The position numbers and the translations under genes are program-made. Below the pieces are notes generated by a model. That model had not been told where the DNA came from. It made no database searches and was given only the letters and a program-made list of their open reading frames with translations. Source: Rallus limicola (Eukaryota > Chordata > Aves > Gruiformes > Rallidae). Taken from it: a stretch of 64,000 nt of DNA. Position 1 is the stretch's first letter, and the number at the start of each line of letters is the position of its first letter. The stretch spans positions 30,783,491-30,847,490 of the forward strand of contig JAKCOZ010000007.1 of NCBI GenBank assembly GCA_022605955.1, in the 5' to 3' direction. This document shows, piece after piece, positions 12,858 through 23,364 of the stretch.

Positions 12858-15404
12858 TAGCTCAGGTGGCTGCGGGATGTTTTCACAGACCCTCAGAGGA
12901 AGAAAGACAGAACGTAGTCGACATGAAAGCCCCAACTACTTTGCAGTAGCCATTCATGTGTGGAAAAAACATATATAGATCCTCTGCTTCCATGCGAAAG
13001 CAAAGCAGTGTTCCCTTTTATCACAATAAATTAAAATGATAGGAGCTGGTGGGCAAGGTGGAGGTAGGAGAAGACGGGCATGAGGTGCCACTGAAGCTTC
13101 CCCACAGGTGATGGTTGTTGTTGATTTCCTGTGGCCCTGATCTGCTCTCACAATGTCCCACAGTTTAAACTGAAGGTATGATGTGATCCCTACAAGTACT
13201 CCAAGCAAAATTAAAAAAGCAATCTTGCAAAAGAAAACTTCCCAGAGACAATCTGCAGCCACAACCCCTCCAAAGCTGAGAGCGGCAAAACTGCCTGCTC
13301 AAGCTGTACACTATCTGTTCCAGTGCACACTGGTAACACCTTAGTTTGCACAACGTGTGCTTATTTCCACAATCCATTCCAAAATACACCTTGCAAAAAA
13401 AAAAGGGAGCATTTTTCAAAAAAATATTAATGGCAAAAACTTTTTTCTTTATTTTGCCAACTGAAAGTTTCTCTCTGTGTATTTCTCTACCCTTTGGATT
13501 CTTCTATTAAGAATGGGGATGGCTGCAGGAAGCTGAAAATTATTTCTGTGCTGAAATCCATGAGTAGTCCTTGAACCACTTATATCTGACATAATGGCAC
13601 AAAACAGAAGTTAGCTTGTCCACAGAATTGTTTAGAGAGGTTTTCATCCTCCTTTCTATCACTTGCAGACTGCGTAAGGCAAAGGTCCCTTAAAGAATGC
13701 ATGAAAGACCATTTTAAGAAATGCCTTCTGTTACTCAGGGAAGAGTAGATGTATTTCAAATCAACTCATGTCAGCCCTGACCCTCTTGGTGATGCCTTGC
13801 ACCCAGAAAAGCCCCACTGGAAGCATTTTCCCTGGGTGACCATGCTTGTTCCTAAGAGATAATCCAGTGTTTGGTGTCTCCCAGGCTGGTGCTCAGGTCA
13901 ACCCCAGCTAAGTGAGAGGTCTGAAATGAGACAGTCTTTAAACTCTTGAATTATTCCTGTGTTTGGGTGGCTTGGATCTTTGGAAATGACTCAGCTTAAG
14001 AAGAAAGCACACCATATCTTCTGAGGTTGCTCTGTGAAGAGCATTGCTAAAAATCCATGTGCTGAGCCAAAGAGAAAATCCCATCCTGCTCTTCCATGCA
14101 GGGCTGCACTCTACTTCCCATTCAACAGTTGGGCTGAAAGCACATGGGGCTGCAGCTCAGCCCACACTCAAGTGAGCACAATGCAGACAGGAGAACACAA
14201 AGTGTTGTTTTTCTCACGGATGTTGGAGTTTGGCTTGGTAAGGACTGGAGAAAACAGGAGTATCTCAGTGGTAGAGATGTGTCAGACAGCAGGCAACGAG
14301 TAGCTGATTTTGATTGGGACTCCCTGAGATGGGAAAATATTTCTAAAAAGCATACTTGGCAGGAGTCTGCAAGCTAGATCCTATTGTAAGCAGAGGGAAA
14401 GAGTGACAGAGGGCAACTTAGTCAGATAGTACAGAGTAGCTTTGAGGCTTTTAGGAAATGTAAACAAATGGGAAAGAAGTAGTACTGGGAAATCTACTAA
14501 AAACAAACCAGAGGAAGGTAAAAAAAGATTTTCTAGTAAGAATAGCAAAAAGAAATACCGACCATAGAATTTTAGTGAACATTTCAACAAACTGTAACAG
14601 AATCTTCAAAAAATATTTGATATTGACCCAGGAGGGAAGAGAAAATACATTCAGATATAAAAAGAAAAAAAGAAAACAGTGATCAATGGGAGAAGGAAAG
14701 GAGATGTATTAAATCATTTGACTTCTTTATCTACTTACAGAAGAGTACTTAAGACATTGGTTGACGTTGGGAAGCAGTCGTAAAGGAAGCAGGAGGAAGG
14801 ATGGAGAATAAAAGATCTAAGCCAGGTTCAGCAGACTAGACTGCCTATCTAGATGCATGTTTCTTATTCATCAAAGGCTTAATTTCATGAGCATTTATTT
14901 CCTCAGCAGGCCCAATTTAAGCAACCATGCAAATCTATACCTGCACTGCATCGCTGTCTCTGCTGTCCCTGTGAGGTGGAGCAGCTCCCACAAGGGAAAT
15001 ATTAAGGGTGGGAAAGAACTGAGTGAGAGAGAAAACAGTGATAGGTAGTGAAACAAGCAAGATAAATAGGGTGTATACCTGTCCTTTGCTTCTTCCAGTA
15101 TAAAAAACAAAGGACATTAAATTAAACTCATGAGTATTACTTCCAAAGCAAACAGAAAGGGGGACCTCTGCATAGTGCATAGTTCTTCTGTGGCCCAAAG
15201 CATGGTAGGGTTGCAAAAATTTCTATTAATTAAAAAAAAAAAAGGGATCAGGAGCATAAATGAAAGAAAAATCCACCAAGGATTATTAAATATAAAAGCA
15301 TTTACTTTGAGTTAAGATATCCCTGAGTCACAAGTCACAGGAGGCTGGGAGAGCATTCCTAGGAAGCATTCCTGCATGTTTGCCCTGTCCTTACATCCTT
15401 CCTC

Positions 15405-15490
15405 ATATAACATCTGCTGCTGGGGGCAAGACACCAGACCAAATGGACTTGTGCTCTGATCCAGTACAGATGTTCCTGTACTCATAAGTC
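15405..15490 (+). mobile_element. Ancient reptile-type CR1 3' end
   Basis: CATCTGCTGCTGG, then a diverged ACTGGGCTAGATGG-like block, then TCTGATCCAGTACAGATGTTCC, resembles the 3' end of the CR1 lineages common in turtles and crocodilians, where the usual wording is TCTGACCCAGTA..GTTCTTATG. It differs from the CCTTCCAACC-type tail of the other copies here. It is therefore probably a relic that predates the avian CR1 expansion. About 85 bases are recognisable. Confidence 0.65.
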
Positions 15491-16755
15491 TGCGTGCTAC
15501 ACTGTGAGCTAACTGGGGAATTGATCCGGGTAAAAAACGAGCCAGTGGGTTTGGAGTTTTTGGGGTTTAACCTTGATCAGTTGCCTGACCTGGTTCACTG
15601 AGTGGCCAAATAAACAGCTAGACGGACACTGCTTAGTGTGTAACAGGAACAAAGGATGAGCAGCCAAGCTCTGTTTATGGGATTGAGGAGCAGGGAGAAA
15701 CAGAAAGTTTGACCAGGCCAGTTTTGTTGCTGAAAGAAATTGTTGTGAGGCTAAAAACACTGATAGAAAACTGATGTGAGTTGGAACCCAAACCATTTCT
15801 ATGTGGATACTACACAGTCAACAGAGACCATGTCTCCCAGGGTTATTTTAATGGTTGCACAGGAAAGCTGAGAGAATAAGATTATTCCTTCCATCTTTCC
15901 TGGAAACACTGATACAGGTGAGAAATCCAGCCTCTCCTCCTGCCTCGCCCTCAGCAGCAGCACAATGTTGACTTTCTCACTCAGACCAAGCGGAGGTGGC
16001 TGGTGCCCTTTGCAGAGCTGTGGGCTGGGAGAGGCAGAGTCTCATTTCTGAGCACTGCATTCTCGTAACTGATGGAGTAACACAAGGTATTATCTGTTTT
16101 ACAGAACTAGGGGTGTTTTTATTTTTTGTTCAGAACATTAAGGCTTATTTGAGCCCTTAACTAAAAAGTTAATTGATTTTTTAAAAAATAAAAATACTGC
16201 CAGTGCCCTGTACAAGAAGTGTGGCATTTCTGCCCCCTTCATAACATATTTGCAAATGTGTTCAGGACAAGTGAAAGGAAAGAAGGATTGAAGTAGAGAT
16301 GACCAGAGCTTTTGAACTAAATCTTGAGGCATTTTTTTGCTTTCTCCCTTCAATGATATTTCATGGCAACACTAAGAACAGTAACAGCCCCAATCTCTAA
16401 ATTTCATGAATGTATTTTACCCAACAATGGTTCAACTCAGAAAGGCAGCTTCAGAGATTTCCCTCTTTTCCAGATTTCTTCAAAGATAAGCCTCACATTT
16501 CAGGTATTAAGCTCAGAAGTCCTTAGCAGTGTCCATACGAAGTCTTATAGATAATGTGCAGAATTAAATAAATCTGTCTCTGACTGACAACTTTTGTAGT
16601 ACTGTGAGTCCTCACCACCCCAGATACAGTGACATTTCTTCTGCTTGTCTTCAGATAGTAACTTAGCTTTTCTTCTCACACTACCCTGCACAGCTTTTAG
16701 AGGAGTGGGTAGCAAATAGTGTCTTTCTCAACAACAATTTTTGTTGATGGTTGTT
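15491..16755. other. Noncoding unique DNA
   Basis: Three short frames here (95, 71 and 63 codons) show no domain. Nothing beyond ordinary AT-rich sequence is visible up to the LTR. Confidence 0.6.
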
Positions 16756-16760
16756 GCAGT

Positions 16761-17744
16761 TTTGTGTAGATGGGTACTGGTAGAGACAGGGGGGCTACAG
16801 AGATGGCTGCTGCAAGAAGCAGCTAGAAGCTCTCTGCAGAACCCAGAGACTAAACATCAGCCAATTCAAGGCCAGAGTCATTGCTGGCCAAGGCCAAACC
16901 CATTAGCGATGGTCACAGCGCATCTGGGAATCACATATAGGAGAAAAAAAAAACCCAGAACCAGCTGCATTTTGCCACCAGAGAAGGGAGTGAGAAGTTG
17001 GAAGAAACTGTGTAAGCACCAAGGCTGGTGAGGGGGGGAGGATGCACCCCAAGTGCTGGAGAGAAAGATGCCCCTGCAGCCTGTGGAGAAATCTATGGTG
17101 GAGCGGGTGTCCCCCCCACAGCCCATGGAAAAGGCCAAGACCCCACCTGCAGCCTGTGGAGAGGCTCCACGCTGGAGCAGGGGAAGACATACAGATGCTG
17201 TGATCCACATTGGAGCAAGGCCCTGCCAGCACTTGCAGCCCATGGAGGGAGACAGAGACAGAGGCACAGAGATTAGCCAGAGAGAGATCTGCATGGGAGC
17301 AGGTTTGCTGGGGGGAGGTAGAGGTGTTTTAAGATCTAGAGAAGGAAAACAGCTCTTGAGGAACTGACCGAGAACCCCATTTCCCCATTCCCTGTCCCTC
17401 CCTGTACCTCAATGGGGGGAAAGAAGGGGGAGAAATCATGACTAAATTGAAGTCTGCTAAGAAGGGAAGAGTGGAGGGAGGTGCTTTAAGATCTGGTCAC
17501 ACTTCTCATTATCTGACTGGTTTCTCTGGGTGCGTAGTTTAGTAATAGATTAGGTAGTTTTCTTTCCTTTATTCTGTGTTGAGTCTGTTTTGCCCATGAC
17601 ACTAATTGCGGAATGATCTCTCCCTGTCCTTATCTTGACTCCTAAGCCTCTCAGTATGTATTTTCTCCCCTGTCCAGCTGAAAAGGGGAGTGATAGAGAG
17701 GCTTTGATGGGCATCTGGCCTCCAGCCAGGCCTAAACCACCACA
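16761..17744 (+). mobile_element. Solo LTR of an ERVL-like endogenous retrovirus
   Basis: The roughly 984-base block matches the layout of a common avian ERVL-type LTR. It opens near TGTGTAGATGGG and has a U3-like body with repeated 'CTGCAGCCYRTGGAG' units. A 3' part then contains GAGTCTGTTTTGCCCATGAC and CTGTCCAGCTGAAAAGGGG, and it ends CCACCACA. The pentamer GCAGT sits just outside both ends (16756-16760 and 17745-17749), consistent with a 5-base target-site duplication, though the left copy is two bases from the expected TG start. No primer-binding site, gag or pol follows, so this is a solo LTR left by LTR-LTR recombination. Open frames inside it on both strands (up to 138 codons) are by-products of its GC-rich repeats. 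Confidence 0.85.
17074..17255 (+). repeat. Degenerate tandem units inside the LTR
   Basis: Units centred on CTGCAGCC or ACAGCCC followed by a TGGAG/TGGAA core recur at irregular spacing (near 17076, 17117, 17147 and 17238). CCACGCTGGAGCAGG-like phrases lie between them. Such internal tandem units are typical of this LTR family and vary in copy number between insertions. Here they are strongly diverged. Confidence 0.7.
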
Positions 17745-17749
17745 GCAGT

Positions 17750-18199
17750 ACATTGCAGTGCTGTTCCTCTGAGCACTGCAAGCCAGCAAATTTAGGTGGC
17801 TGGACAGACAGCTGATTGAGGATACTTTCTAAATACAGATAAATAAATGTTCGGTTCAACCTACTTTTGTCCTATATTCTAATGGCAAAGATTCTTTTTT
17901 GGGGTCCACACTGGGCCAGGCTTTTTCCTACCTGCGCAGATTACACCTGACTGCAAAGAGAGTTTGTTCCTTATTCAAGTCTCATGTGAACATTGCTGGA
18001 AAAGAAAGACTGGTTCTAGGTACTCCCAGGTAAGGTTGCATAGAATGTAGTTTAATTGTTTTACAACACCTCAAGCAGCCAAAAATTTGTTAGCAGTCTG
18101 TGTGATTCTTCACTTACCTGTGCTTAACGTAGGTTGGACACAGAGGGAGGAATAGGCTGGTGAGGAGAGCTCTGGGCAGGGATCCAGTAGGTCTGTAAT
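17750..18199. other. Noncoding spacer between LTR and MIR remnant
   Basis: This is unique sequence with no frame above about 60 codons apart from one that starts inside the LTR. Nothing else can be named. Confidence 0.6.
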
Positions 18200-18275
18200 G
18201 GATTCCTCACTCTGCCACAGATTAGCTGTGGGACCCTGTTTAAGATATTTAATCTTTCCTCATTTCTGCATAATT
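18200..18275 (+). mobile_element. MIR-like SINE core remnant
   Basis: CTCTGCCACAGATTAGCTGTG followed by GGACCCTG, TTTAAGATATTTAATC and TTTCCTCATTTCTGCATAAT follows the order of the MIR core (CTGCCACTTACTAGCTGTGTGACC, TTAACCTCTC, CCTCATCTGTAAAAT). MIR is a tRNA-derived SINE that predates amniote divergence. Copies in birds are few and diverged, as here. The tRNA-related head is not clearly readable. Confidence 0.65.
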
Positions 18276-19676
18276 ACACAGAAAAATTCTCATGACAGGA
18301 ATTAGCTCTTCTTCTGTGTGCATATACTTCATTTCACATGATGGGGATCTTATCTGACTTTGCATCTGGGAAACAACTAAAATTCAGACAATGAATGCTG
18401 CTAGTGTTGCTAATAACAATCAAGTCATAATATTAAGTGGTGCTAACTAAAAAAGTATGGCCATTTAGAGACAAGTGAATGCTTAAAGAAGAAAAAGAGA
18501 AAACTGTTCAGAACATTAATTTATCCTTGAAAAATCTCATCATTTTAGGACTAATCTGCTTCTTTTTCGAGGTATACCACAGATTTATCACTTGAACAGT
18601 GGTTATCACCTCTTCCCCTTCCTGTCCTTTACCCTTATATCCACAGATTACTGATACTTGGAGGGGAACTGAGAGTGCTCTTGGAGATCCCGAGAGATAA
18701 AAGGAAGCCAAATGTCTTACCTGCTCAGAACAGACTGAAGAATCAGATGATACCTCCACTTTTACAGAGATTTGTGTAATGCTATTAATGTCTTAAGTGT
18801 GAGTATTTATCTTTAATGTCTGTCTATTTCTCAGAATGTCCTAATTTTTGCAAAGGATTTGATGTAAGTCAGCTGTAATGCAAACAATACTTCAGCCCTA
18901 AGATCTGGAGAGTTAATTCTCATATTTTCTCTAAGTGGGTTGGTAGCAGTCGGTTCCTCTTTCAGACCTGCTGACTTGTGTCTGCCACTCTTGTGAAACC
19001 TCATTTGCTCCTGCCAGCAGCAGTCATTTCCACATTTGTAGAAGAATATCTATGGAAAATCGTGTGCTTCTTTTTCCCTTCTTTGAATTATGAATTCTTA
19101 TGAAACAAGTTCAGATGCCAGAGCACATCCTGAAGTATCCTCTTACTTCCCGTTGTCTCAAGAAAAATTGTTTTAAAATTATATCCACAGATCAGCATGC
19201 AAACCAGAGAAGAGAAATGTCACTGTGTAAGGCAGAGTGCCATAGGCAGTGTCCACATACCCAGTGTGAGCAACCAAGTTATCATAGCTATCATGCTCAC
19301 AAGCTGAGCACTTTAAAGCATATCAGAATCAAAGCCTCAAAACTGTAAAATGTTTGAAGAATGTGGTAGTCTTTCAGGTGAAACCTTTTTTTGACTTGGC
19401 TGGTGGCTAAATACACCCTTGGTTTACATGGCTTTCCTAATGAGATTATTGCAAGTGACTTAGTTTTTTTTCCTCTTAAGCTTTGTCAGGAGTTCTCTGT
19501 TCAACATTTAAGAAACCCACCAAACTGAAATGCTATCAACAGGGGAGAAAGTCACACGGTATCTATTTCAATAGTGTCAAGCACAAACTTCTATCACGAA
19601 GCCAAATTCAGTCTCAGCAGAGAGAGGCGCCTTTACCAGTTCTGCAGAAACCTCTATCAAGATTAATTTTGAATTA
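18276..19676. other. Noncoding unique DNA
   Basis: No exon is supported. The frames at 19100-19348 and 18508-18759 (about 82 codons) have no domain. Sequence is ordinary AT-rich. Confidence 0.6.
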
Positions 19677-19920
19677 GAAAGTAGGTCTGGAAGAGACCTT
19701 GGGAGATCCTGTAGTTCATAACCCTCCTCCAGGCAGATCCAGACAGTCCTGAATGACTCGTGGGGAATGTTTGTGTAACCCCTTCCTACAATCCTTCAAT
19801 AAATGAGACTCCAGGACTTCCCAAGGAGAACCTGCTCCAGGCCTTATCATCACTACTATTGAAAATAGTTTTCCAGCATCTAACCTAAACCTCCGTCGCT
19901 TTATTTTCATATACAACTTT
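19677..19920 (-). mobile_element. Old CR1 LINE 3' fragment
   Basis: Read on the minus strand, this is the end of a CR1 copy. The GGTCTGGAAGAGACCTTGG block and ATCC..AACCCTCCTCCAGGCAG correspond to the 3'-untranslated region, and CTAACCTAAACCTCC to the end of ORF2. The octamer tail is gone. Divergence is higher than in the copies at 22.3 and 39 kb, so this is an older insertion. A 66-codon minus frame inside it is a remnant. Confidence 0.75.
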
Positions 19921-22271
19921 GTATCTGTCCCACGCAGGCATCTGTTCCTCCCTTTTCACAGATATCTTCTAAATTGCGAAATATCACAGTTACTGGTGAC
20001 TTCTCTTTCCTGGAAGAGGGCCTGACTGAGTTTCCACAATGTACTGTATCATCATGTGTTTGCTGTGCTGTGGTGTTAAGCATGCTGGTGTGCTTAACCT
20101 GCCCAGCAGAGAAGTGAAATGCTTAAGCTTCACCCAGCCATGAAGATGCAGCAGAATCACAGGCACTTGTCTGCAGACGGTGGGCTGTGTGTACCTGCAT
20201 ACTCAGCCTCCAGCTCAGAAAAAACACTTGATTCTTTGGCTGAATTTTTCCCAAGGTTACTCAGGTTAGGCTTCACTGAATCACTGCCATGGAAAATTTA
20301 ACAAATAGATGAAAATTGACAATATAGTGATCAAAATATAGAATCTTACAAGGCAATGTTAACAAAACTGCTGTTACTTCTGCTTGGGTTCTATAGGCAT
20401 GTGTATGTCCATGTGTATCAAGGCAAATGCATGGGTACCAGTATTGCACTTAAAAATTCCCTTCTTGCCTTATGTTTTTCCTTAATTGATCTTGAAATGA
20501 TCAGATAAACAAAAAAACCCAGAAAAACGCACTTTTGTTTTACTAGCTTGGCCTTGAGACTCTGATAGCATGACTGTGAATCATACCAACGTAGGCTACA
20601 TGCTTTTGTAATTAATGCTTCAGAAAAATATTTTCTATTGGTATTGCAGATATTAGGAAGCTTTACTGGCTGTAATTTTTTTTTTTTTTTTGCTTTATGC
20701 TTCTCTATTAGAGGGAAAAAATTCTCTGATGATGCAAGGTTTTCTAAGTTGTAGGTTTGTAAGTTTTTTCTAGTTGTAAGTTTTCTGTTGGCTTTCAAAC
20801 TTGCACAGTAAAGAGCAATGTTAAACATTGCAATTAGGTGTGTGCTAGAGTTAGTGGAAAAAAAAATACCATGTGCACTGCTGATTGAAGAAAGGTATGA
20901 ACAGCAAACTTACTACATGGAGAACAACTTCAGTGTTATTTTAGTGATGGTATCAGTTTAATCCAGGTGAGGCTACAGAATTAGTAGCATTCACAAAATA
21001 TTTGAAATTGGAATAGTTTTAGAGTGTACCAATAATGAGGAAATGTCTTTATATATATACATCTGTAGAGAATATAATCACTCAATGATAAAAAAACCCA
21101 CTTTGCAACAATTATTCTATTTGATGCGTGACACTTTTTGAGGTAGGTAGACTTTATTCCTCCTCCCCTCTCACTTCTGGAGTTAAGATAAAATTTATTC
21201 TCAGCACAAATATGAGTGTGAGATGCAGAATACCTTCTTTTACAAGCAAACTCAATGGAAAGCAACTTAGTTTCTGTTAAGCTACAAAGCACTTAGTAAC
21301 ATCAGGTTTTATCTTCTAGGAATTAAATTCACCCACTCCGGTAAAACTTTTGTGATTTTGACTATGTCCAATGTGTGGTTAATACAGAAACACATCATAT
21401 ACCTACTTTCTAGTGTATCTTTTTCTTTTTTTTTTTTTCTTTCTTTTTTTCAGGTATGGTAGGTTTTAAGGGGGATTTAAGGAGGATTTGACTGGTGTCT
21501 GAATCCTGTGCTACCATTTCATCTAATGCAGATCGTTGCCCTGTATGAACTCAAGTCTGTAATGAATTCCTCTTGTATTTTGTAACAGTTCTGCGCCTTT
21601 ATGCAGCGTGAGTTTGCCGATTCTTAATTATGCCCTGGAGAGATGAGAGAAGCAGAGCCACCACTAGCCTTCTAAGATTTGGTGGGAAAATACGTGTTTA
21701 CTTGCTGTTTGCTGTTTTTGCTGGGCTTTTTGTAATGTGCACGTAATAGCACTGTAGATGTGTAGAATTTAAAATCAGTTTTAAATGTTCCATTGTGTCA
21801 CTCTACTTTGAAGACTAAGGCTGCAGCATCATGGGTCAATTGAAGTCAATAGAACTCCAGCACGCTGGTGAGATAGCTATCAGCCACTACTGGCTCATTC
21901 CTGCTCCTGCACCATCCCTACAGGAAGATGACCCAGGTTAACATTGAATTGTCAAATAATGAGTTTGCAATGGGGATTGTTCCTCTGATCTTCCTTATGT
22001 GGCTAAATCAGCCTTTCTGCTGGGACACTGAGGGAGAACACAGGGAGCTGCAGTATGACAAGGTGAACATCCAGACAGCAGTGAGAGCTGGCATGGATTT
22101 ACATTGCTTTCATGGTGCCAAGGGGAGAATTTTAAGAGGGTGGTTTCTCTCTGGGAGCACGCTTCCTTTCATAAGAATGACTTGATTGTCTATGGAACAA
22201 CCCTGAGTGTTGCATAGGTATGCGGCACCTCCAGCTGTCAGGACCTTTTATGTAGATAACAAAACAGGTTG
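19921..22271. other. Noncoding DNA with a splice-acceptor-like tract
   Basis: No gene is supported. A minus-strand frame of 136 codons (20418-20828) is Lys/Asn/Leu-rich and spans a poly-T tract, so it is probably chance. The notable element is an uninterrupted 33-base pyrimidine run at 21418-21450 followed by CAG|GTATGG. Confidence 0.6.
21418..21459 (+). promoter_or_regulatory. Candidate recursive (zero-length exon) splice site
   Basis: Thirty-three consecutive pyrimidines (21418-21450) end in CAG (21451-21453), followed at once by GTATGG. An acceptor (polypyrimidine tract plus CAG) joined directly to a donor (GTATGG) is the layout of recursive splice sites used in very long vertebrate introns. 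The donor half is only moderate, because position +6 is G, and no strong downstream exon is visible. It may equally be a chance pyrimidine tract. Confidence 0.3.
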
Positions 22272-23364
22272 AATCATACAATCATAGAATTGTAGGGGTT
22301 GGAAGGGACCTCGAGAGATCATCGGGTCCAACCCCCCTGCCAAAGCAGGCTCCCTAGCTCATATTGCACAGATAGACATCCAGATGTGCCTTGAATATCT
22401 CCAGAGAAGGAGACTCCACCACCTCCCTGGGCAGCCTGTCCCAGGGCTCTGTCACTCTCACTGGGTAAAAGTTCTTCCGCATGTTGGTGCGGAACTTCCT
22501 GTGCTCCAACTTGCAGCCATTGCCGCTTGTCCTGTCTCCACAGACCACTGAAAAGGGGCTGGCCAATTCCCCCTGCATCCCATGCTTAAGATATTTATAA
22601 ACATTAATTAGGTCCCCCCTTAGTCTTCTCTTTTCAAGACTGAACAGTCCCAGCTCACTCAGCCTTTCCTCATAGAGGAGATGCTCCAGGCCCTTAATCA
22701 TCTTCGTAGCCCTTCTCTGGACTCTCTCAAGGAGATCCCTGTCCTTTTTATATCAGGGAGCCCAGAACTGGACACAATACTCCAGGTGGCGCCTGACCAG
22801 GGCAGAGTAGAGGGGGAGGATCACCTCCTTTGACCTGCTGGCCACACTCCTCCGGATGCACCCCAGGATCCCATGGGCTCTCTTAGCCACCAGGGCACAC
22901 TGCTGGCTCATGGCCAACCTGTCATCCACCAGGACCCCCAGGTCCTTCTCCACTGAGCTCTTCTCCAGCAGGTCATCCCCCAACCTGTACTGATACAAGC
23001 GGTTGTTCCTTCCCAGGTGCAAGACTTTACACTTGCTTTTGTTGAACTTCATCCGGTTTCTCCCTGCCCAGCTCTCCAGCCTGTCCAGGTCTCGCTGGAT
23101 GGCAGCGCAGTGTTCCTGCGTGTCAGCCACTCCTCCCAGCTTTGTATCATCGGGTACTTGCTGAGGGTGGATGCTATTCCCTCATCAAGGTCGTCAGTGA
23201 AGATATTAAACAGGACTGGACCCAACACCGAGCCCTGGGGAACATCGCTAGTCACAGCCCTCCAGTCAGATTCTGCTCCACTGATCACGACCCTCTGAGC
23301 TCGGGCCAACAGCCAATTTTCAACACACCTCACTGTCCACTCATCTATCCCATGATCTCTCAGC
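22272..23364 (-). mobile_element. CR1 LINE, 5'-truncated, fairly young (copy A)
   Basis: The minus strand holds the 3' part of a CR1 element: the second half of the reverse transcriptase, the C-terminal ORF2 region, the 3' UTR and a short octamer-type tail (TCATACAATCATAGAATTG). Homology to the copy at 38.97 kb is continuous from the tail to about 23364. There it stops within 'CTCTCAGC', which marks the 5' truncation point. The element is clearly younger than the copy at 25.5 kb, because nearly all reading-frame sense is retained. Confidence 0.95.
22354..23333 (-). pseudogene. CR1 ORF2 reverse transcriptase, C-terminal part, broken (copy A)
   Basis: The protein is read in three pieces. Piece one (23333-about 23150) carries the RT block [14 protein letters not shown] followed by the linker before the catalytic FxDD motif. 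One base is missing immediately before the two aspartates, so the frame shifts to [13 protein letters not shown]. Piece two (about 23150-22753) resumes in the next frame with [12 protein letters not shown] and ends at a TGA that replaces a Trp codon (plus-strand TCA at 22753-22755). Piece three (22701-22354) carries the conserved C-terminal [15 protein letters not shown] and ends at the natural stop. The N-terminal endonuclease and first RT blocks are absent through truncation. The element cannot act on its own. Confidence 0.9.

Larger units (their letters stand above)
11671..15404. other. Noncoding DNA with homopolymer junction, G4 motif and GC-richer patch
   Basis: No gene is supported. Features of note are a C12-A23 homopolymer junction (12152-12186), a relatively GC-rich stretch without repeat character at 12200-12440, and a four-run guanine motif at 12834-12857. 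From about 13420 to 14030 no frame reaches 60 codons. Short frames elsewhere have no family resemblance. Confidence 0.6.

Noticed and set aside
16878..17367. Overlapping frames of 82-138 codons on both strands
   Set aside because: They lie within the repetitive GC-rich LTR and appear on both strands, as expected for non-coding LTR sequence.
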